NCBI GenBank assembly: GCA_013076295.1
Contig: RQOL01000941.1
Coordinates: 8,322-72,321 of the forward strand
Direction: 5' to 3'
DNA from: Sanderia malayensis
Lineage: Eukaryota > Cnidaria > Scyphozoa > Semaeostomeae > Pelagiidae
DNA: 64,000 nt
Below the pieces are notes generated by a model. The model saw only the letters and a program-made list of their open reading frames with translations, was not told the DNA's origin and made no database searches. The position numbers were made by a program, and so were the translations under genes. Each line of letters begins with the position of its first letter. The stretch's first letter is position 1. Shown here piece after piece: positions 55,986-64,000 of this stretch.

Positions 55986-56159
55986 TATAGATACTATACA
56001 TAAATATATACATCAATACATACCCTATATACTATATATAAACACTATACATAATATACATACCCTACATACATACCCTACATACATACATACATACATA
56101 CATACATACATACATACATACCCTACATACATACATACATACATACATACATACATACA
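55986..56159. repeat. AT-rich lead-in and (ACAT)n microsatellite
   Basis: Same lead-in as 19,205 with a few changes, then ACAT repeats up to TGAGCCGGG of the R region. Confidence 0.92.
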
Positions 56160-56267
56160 TGAGCCGGGTTCGGTCGCTTCGCTCCCTCCCCGGAGCCCGT
56201 CAAGTAGACAAAGCTTAATCTGGTTGGTGCGCTTTGCGCGCTACATTCGCTGCCGTTCATGCCCATA
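56160..56267 (-). mobile_element. Helitron 3' terminal hairpin region (R)
   Basis: Matches 19,375-19,482 nearly base for base. It is the 3' end of a further non-autonomous element whose body would lie beyond the right end of the window. Confidence 0.68.
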
Positions 56268-59200
56268 CATACATACATACCCTACAATACATACCCTACA
56301 ATACAAACGCTACAATACATACCCTACAATACCTACCCTACATAACATACCCTACAATACATACCCTACCATACATACCCTACCAAACATACCCTACAAA
56401 ACATACCCTACAATACATACCCTACCATACATACCCTACCATACATACCCTACCATACATACCCTACCATACATACCCTAGAATACATACCCTACAATAC
56501 ATACCCTACCATACATACCTTACCATACATACCCTACCATACATACCCTACAATACATACCCTACAATACATACCCTACCATGCATACCCTACCATACAT
56601 ACCCTACAATACATACCCTACAATACATACCCTACAATACATACCCTACCATACATACCCTACAATACATACCCTACAATACATACCCTACAATGCATAC
56701 TCTACAATGCATACCCTACAATACATACCCTACAATACATACCCTACAATACATACCCTACAACAAATACCTTACAATACATACCCTACAATAAATACCC
56801 TACAATACATACCCTACAATACATACCCTACAATGCATACCCTACAATACATACCCTACGATACATACCCTACAATACCTACCCTACAATACAAACCCTA
56901 CAATAAATACCCTACTATAAATAGCCTACAATAAATACCCTACAATACATACCCTACAACACATACCCTACATAACATACCCTACAATACATACCCTACA
57001 ATACATACCCTACAATACATACCCTACAATACATACCCTACATAACATACCCTACAGTACATACCTTGCAATACATACCCTACAATACACACCCTACAAT
57101 ACATACCTTACAATAAATACCCTACAATACACACCTTACAATACACACCCTACATAACATACCCTACAATAAATACCTTACAATACATACCATACAATAC
57201 ATACCCTACAATACATACCCTACAATACATACCCTACAATACATACCCTGCAATACATACCCTACAATTAATACCTTACAAAACATACCCTACAATAAAT
57301 ACCCTACAATACATACCCTACAATACATACCCTACAATACATACCCTACAATACATACCCTACAATACATACCCTACATTACATACCCTACAATAAATAC
57401 CTTACACTACATACCCTACAATACATACCCTACGATACATACCCTACAATACCTACCCTACAATACAAACCCTACAATGCATACCCTACAATACATACCC
57501 TACGATACATACCCTACAATACCTACCCTACAATACAAACCCTACAATACACACCCTACATAACATACCCTACAATAAATACCTTACAATACATACCATA
57601 CAATACATACCCTACAATACATACCCTACCATACATACCCTACCATACATACCCTACAATACATACCCTACAAGACATACCCTACAATACATACCCTACC
57701 ATACATACCCTACAATACCTACCCTACAATACAAACCCTACAATAAATACCCTACAATACATACCATACAATAAATACCCTACTATAAATAGCCTACAAT
57801 AAATACCTTACAATACATACCCTACAACACATACCCTACATAACATACCCTACAATACATACCCTACAATACATACCCTACAATACATACCCTACAATAC
57901 ATACCCTACATAACATACCCTACAATACATACCTTGCAATACATTCCCTACAATACACACCCTACAATCATACCTTACAATAAATACCCTACAATACACA
58001 CCCTACAATACACACCCTACATAACATACCCTACAATAAATACCTTACAATACATACCATACAATACATACCCTACAATACATACCCTACAATACATACC
58101 CTACAATACATACCCTACAATACATACCCTACAATTAATACCTTACAATACATACCCTACAATAAACACCCTACAATACATACCCTACAATACATACCCT
58201 ACATACATACCCTACAATACACACCCTACAATACATACCCTACGATACATACCCTACAATACCTACCCTACAATACAAACCCTACAATACATACCCTACC
58301 ATACATTCCCTACAATAAATACCCTACAATAAATACCCTACAATACATACCCTACAATACATATCCTACAATACATACCCTACGATACATACCCTACAAT
58401 ACATACCCTACAATACATATCCTACAATACATACCCTACGATACATACCCTGCAATACATGCCCTACAATAAATACCCTACAATACATACCCTACAATAC
58501 ATACCCTACAATATACATACCCTACAATACATACCCTACAATACATACCCTACAATACATACCCTACAATAAATACCTCACAATACATACCCTACAATAC
58601 ATACCCTACAATACATACCCTACGATACATACCCTACAATACATACCCTACAATACATACCCTACAATACATACCCTACAATACATACCCTACAATACAT
58701 ACCCTACAATTAATACCCTACAATACATACCCTACAATACATACCCTACAATACATACCCTACAATACATACCCTACAATACATACCCTACAATAAATAC
58801 CTTACAATACATAACCTACAATACATTCCCTACGATACATACCCTACAATACCTACCCTACAATACAAACCCTACAATACATACCCTACCATACATACCC
58901 TACAATAAATACCCTACAATAAATACCCTACAATACATACCCTACAATACATATCCTACAATACATACCCTACGATACATACCCTACAATACATACCCTA
59001 CAATACATACCCTACAATACACACCCTACAATACATACCGTACAATAAATACCCTACAATACACACCCTACAATACACACCCTACATAACATACCCTACA
59101 ATAAATACCTTACAATACATACCATACAATACATACCCTACAATACATACCCTACAATACATACCCTACAATACATACCCTACAATAGATACCCTACAAT

Positions 59201-62200
59201 TAATACCTTACAATACATACCCTACAATAAATACCCTACAATACATACCCTACAATACATACCCTACAAAACATACCCTACAATACATACCCTACCATAC
59301 ATACCCTACAATAAATACCCTACAATAAATACCCTACAATACATACCCTACAATACATATCCTACAATACATACCCTACGATACATACCCTACAATACAT
59401 ACCCTACAATACATACCCTAATATACATACCCTACGATACATACCCTAGAATACATACCCTACAATACATACCCTACAATACATACCCTACAATACATTC
59501 CCTACAATAAATACCTTACAATACATACCCTACAAAACATACCCTACAATACATACCCTACGATACATACCCTACAATACATGCCCTACAATAAATACCC
59601 TACAATACATACCCTACAATACATACCCTACAAACATACCCTACAATACATTCCCTACAATACATACCCTACAATACATACCCTACAATACATACCCTAC
59701 ATAACATACCCCACAATAAATACCTTACAAAACATACCCTACAATACATATCCTACAATACATACCCTACATACATACCCTACAATACATACCCTACAAT
59801 ACATACCCTACAATACAAACCCTACATTACATACCTTACAATACATACCCTACACTACATACCCTACAATACATACCCTACGATACATACCCTACATACA
59901 TACCCTACAATACATACCCTACAATACACACCCTACATTACATACCTTACAATACATACCCTACAAAACATACCCTACAATACATACCCTACGATACATA
60001 CCCTACAATACATACCCTACATAACATACGCTACTATACATAACCTACAATACATACCCTACGATATATACCCTTCAATACATACCCTACATACATACCC
60101 TACAATACATTCCCTACAATACATACCCTACAATACATACCCTACAATACATACCCTACATAACATACCCTACAATAAATACCTTACAAAACATACCCTA
60201 GAATACATATCCTACAAAACATACCCTACATACATACCCTACATACATACCCTACAATACATACCCTAAAATACATACCCTACAATACAAACCCTACATT
60301 ACATACCTTACAATACATACCCTACAATACATACCCTACAATACATACCCTACGATACATACCCTACATACATACCCTACAATACATACCCTACAATACA
60401 TACCCTACATTACATACCTTACAATACATACCCTACAATACATACCCTACAATACATACCCTACGATACATACCCTACACTACATACCCTACATAACATA
60501 CCCTACTATACGTAACCTACAATACATACCCTACAAAACATACCCTACAATACATACCCTACAATATATACCCTACAATACATACCCTACCATACATATC
60601 CTACAATACATACCCTACAATACATACCCTACAATACATACTCTACAATGCATACCCTACAATACATACCCTACAATACATACCCTACAATACATACGCT
60701 ACAACAAATACCTTACAATACATACCCTACAATAAATACCCTACAATACATACCCTACAATACATACCCTACAATGCATACCCTACAATACATACCCTAC
60801 GATACATACCCTACAATACCTACCCTACATTACAAACCCTACAATAAATACCCTACAATACATACCCTACAATAAATACCCTACTATAAATAGCCTACAG
60901 TAAATACCCTACAATACATACCCTACAACACATACCCTACATAACATACCCTACAATACATACCCTACAATACATACCCTACAATACATACCCTACAATA
61001 CATACCCTACATAACATACCCTACAATACATACCTTGCAATACATACCCTACAATACACACCCTACAATACATACCTTACAATAAATACCCTACATACAT
61101 ACCCTACAATACACACCCTACAATACATAACCTACGATACATACCCTACAATACCTACCCTACAATACAAACCCTACAATACATACCCTACCATACATAC
61201 CCTACAATAAATACCCTACAATAAATACCCTACAATACATACCCTACAATACATATCCTACAATACATACCCTACGATACATACCCTACAATACATACCC
61301 TACAATACATACCCTACAATACATACCCTACGATACATACCCTACAATACATGCCCTACAATAAATACCCTACAATACATACCCTACAATACATACCCTT
61401 CATACATACCCTACAATACATACCCTACAATACATACCCTACAATACATACCCTACAATAAATACCTTACAATACATACCCTACAATACATACCCTACAA
61501 TACATACCCTACGATACATACCCTACAATACATGCCCTACAATAAATACCCTACAATACATACCCTACAAAACATACCCTACAATAAATACCTTACAAAA
61601 CATACCCTACAATACATATCCTACAATACAAACCCTACATACATACCCTACAATACATACCCTACAATACATACCCTACAATACAAACCCTACATTACAT
61701 ACCTTACAATACATACCCTACAATACATACCCTACAATACATACCCTACGATACATACCCTACATACATACCCTACAATACATACCCTACAATACATACC
61801 CTACATTACATACCTTACAATACATACCCTACAATACATACCCTACAATACATACCCTACGATACATACCCTACAATACATACCCTACATAACATACCCT
61901 ACTATACATAACCTACAATACATACCCTACGATACATACCCTTCAATACATACCCTACATACATACCCTACAATACATTCCCTACAATACATACCCTACA
62001 ATACATACCCTACAATACATACCCTACATAACATACCCTACAATAAATACCTTACAAAACATACCCTACAATACATATCCTACAATACATACCCTACATA
62101 CATACCCTACATACATACCCTACAATACATACCCTACATAACATACCCCACAATAAATACCTTACAAAACATACCCTACAATACATATCCTACAATACAT

Positions 62201-64000
62201 ACCCTACATACATACCCTACAATACATACCCTACAATACATACCCTACAATACAAACCCTACATTACATACCTTACAATACATACCCTACACTACATACC
62301 CTACAATACATACCCTACGATACATACCCTACATACATACCCTACAATACATACCCTACAATACATACCCTACAATACATTCCCTACAATAAATACCTTA
62401 CAATACATACCCTACAAAACATACCCTACAATACATACCCTACGATACATACCCTACAATACATGCCCTACAATAAATACCCTACAATACATACCCTACA
62501 ATACATACCCTACAAACATACCCTACAATACATTCCCTACAATACATACCCTACAATACATACCCTACAATACATACCCTACATAACATACCCCACAATA
62601 AATACCTTACAAAACATACCCTACAATACATATCCTACAATACATACCCTACATACATACCCTACAATACATACCCTACAATACATACCCTACAATACAA
62701 ACCCTACATTACATACCTTACAATACATACCCTACACTACATACCCTACAATACATACCCTACGATACATACCCTACATACATACCCTACAATACATACC
62801 CTACAATACACACCCTACATTACATACCTTACAATACATACCCTACAAAACATACCCTACAATACATACCCTACGATACATACCCTACAATACATACCCT
62901 ACATAACATACGCTACTATACATAACCTACAATACATACCCTACGATATATACCCTTCAATACATACCCTACATACATACCCTACAATACATTCCCTACA
63001 ATACATACCCTACAATACATACCCTACAATACATACCCTACATAACATACCCTACAATAAATACCTTACAAAACATACCCTAGAATACATATCCTACAAA
63101 ACATACCCTACATACATACCCTACATACATACCCTACAATACATACCCTAAAATACATACCCTACAATACAAACCCTACATTACATACCTTACAATACAT
63201 ACCCTACAATACATACCCTACAATACATACCCTACGATACATACCCTACATACATACCCTACAATACATACCCTACAATACATACCCTACATTACATACC
63301 TTACAATACATACCCTACAATACATACCCTACAATACATACCCTACGATACATACCCTACACTACATACCCTACATAACATACCCTACTATACGTAACCT
63401 ACAATACATACCCTACAAAACATACCCTACAATACATACCCTACAATATATACCCTACAATACATACCCTACCATACATATCCTACAATACATACCCTAC
63501 AATACATACCCTACAATACATACTCTACAATGCATACCCTACAATACATACCCTACAATACATACCCTACAATACATACGCTACAACAAATACCTTACAA
63601 TACATACCCTACAATAAATACCCTACAATACATACCCTACAATACATACCCTACAATGCATACCCTACAATACATACCCTACGATACATACCCTACAATA
63701 CCTACCCTACATTACAAACCCTACAATAAATACCCTACAATACATACCCTACAATAAATACCCTACTATAAATAGCCTACAGTAAATACCCTACAATACA
63801 TACCCTACAACACATACCCTACATAACATACCCTACAATACATACCCTACAATACATACCCTACAATACATACCCTACAATACATACCCTACATAACATA
63901 CCCTACAATACATACCTTGCAATACATACCCTACAATACACACCCTACAATACATACCTTACAATAAATACCCTACATACATACCCTACAATACACACCC
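56268..64000. repeat. Long 14-bp minisatellite array (over 7.7 kb) with higher-order structure
   Basis: Continuous ACCCTACAATACAT units with recurring variants (ACGAT, ACCAT, ACATTACAT, AATAAAT, CCTTACAAT). From about 59,490 the variant order repeats at an offset of 2,882 bp up to the window end (61,118 corresponds to 64,000). The first variants at 56,268 match those at 19,483. The array runs off the right edge. Confidence 0.95.
59487..64000. repeat. 2,882-bp higher-order repeat inside the minisatellite
   Basis: 59,487-61,118 and 62,369-64,000 carry the same variants in the same order, including the rare GATATATACCCTTCAATAC at 60,064 and 62,946 and CAACAAATACC at both 60,70x and 63,58x positions. 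The second copy is cut by the window end. Confidence 0.88.

Noticed and set aside
56268..64000. Telomeric repeat or CRISPR array
   Set aside because: The unit contains ACCCTA but is 14 bp and head-to-tail at internal positions next to transposons, so it is not telomere. There are no unique spacers of constant length, so it is not CRISPR.
1..64000. tRNA or rRNA genes
   Set aside because: I saw no cloverleaf-compatible A and B box pair and no ribosomal RNA core sequence on either strand. A covariance-model search would be decisive.

Overview
This window is eukaryotic, probably from an invertebrate animal genome. Spliceosomal introns with GT/AG borders interrupt the coding sequence. There are Helitron rolling-circle transposons, two short inverted-repeat DNA transposons, (ACAT)n microsatellites and about 11 kb of a 14-bp minisatellite. 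I cannot name the species and I recognise no complete host gene. Almost everything is one family of Helitrons plus its own decay products.

Layout. On the minus strand the window is a head-to-tail series of Helitron units. Three gene-bearing units lie at about 4,972-19,204 (copy A), 22,469-39,740 (copy B) and 42,295-55,985 (copy C). Each has a 3' terminal region with a GC-rich hairpin, ending in CTAG in B and C and eroded in A. Left of each unit is a non-autonomous element of the order 5'-TC, ~1.4 kb non-coding body, 14-bp minisatellite, hairpin region, then (ACAT)n. At 22,468/22,469 and 42,294/42,295 the CTAG of one unit directly abuts the TC of the next. The last minisatellite (56,268 to the window end) contains a 2,882-bp higher-order repeat.

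Genes. Each unit carries an eight-coding-exon RepHel transposase gene: a Cys-rich N-terminal region, an HUH/Y2 Rep nuclease and a Pif1-type helicase, about 1,670 residues when lesions are ignored. All three copies are broken in different ways. Copy A has nonsense codons, a lost splice donor and Phe for one of the two Rep tyrosines. Copy B has frameshifts in the N-terminal half but an open helicase. Copy C has many one-base deletions and a 456-bp deletion. A second, unrecognised minus-strand gene encodes a 132-138 residue protein from three coding exons: acidic N-terminus, conserved core, Lys-rich tail. It occurs in A, twice in B as a 2,430-bp tandem duplication, and in C as a broken copy. Its two diverged versions keep both intron positions and phases and an exon 3 of exactly 172 nt. 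It is the best candidate here for something undescribed.

The minus-strand genes have upstream regions sharing an E2F-like GC motif and a GTAGCCTCTATTCGG block. To the right of these lie repeated spacers with plus-strand splice signals. Younger insertions include a hAT-like MITE (31,577-31,891), a TA-flanked 298-bp TIR element (38,852-39,149) and a clean non-autonomous Helitron (33,410-34,667) whose empty site survives at 37,097/37,098. Long open frames inside the 14-bp arrays are artefacts of the repeat.
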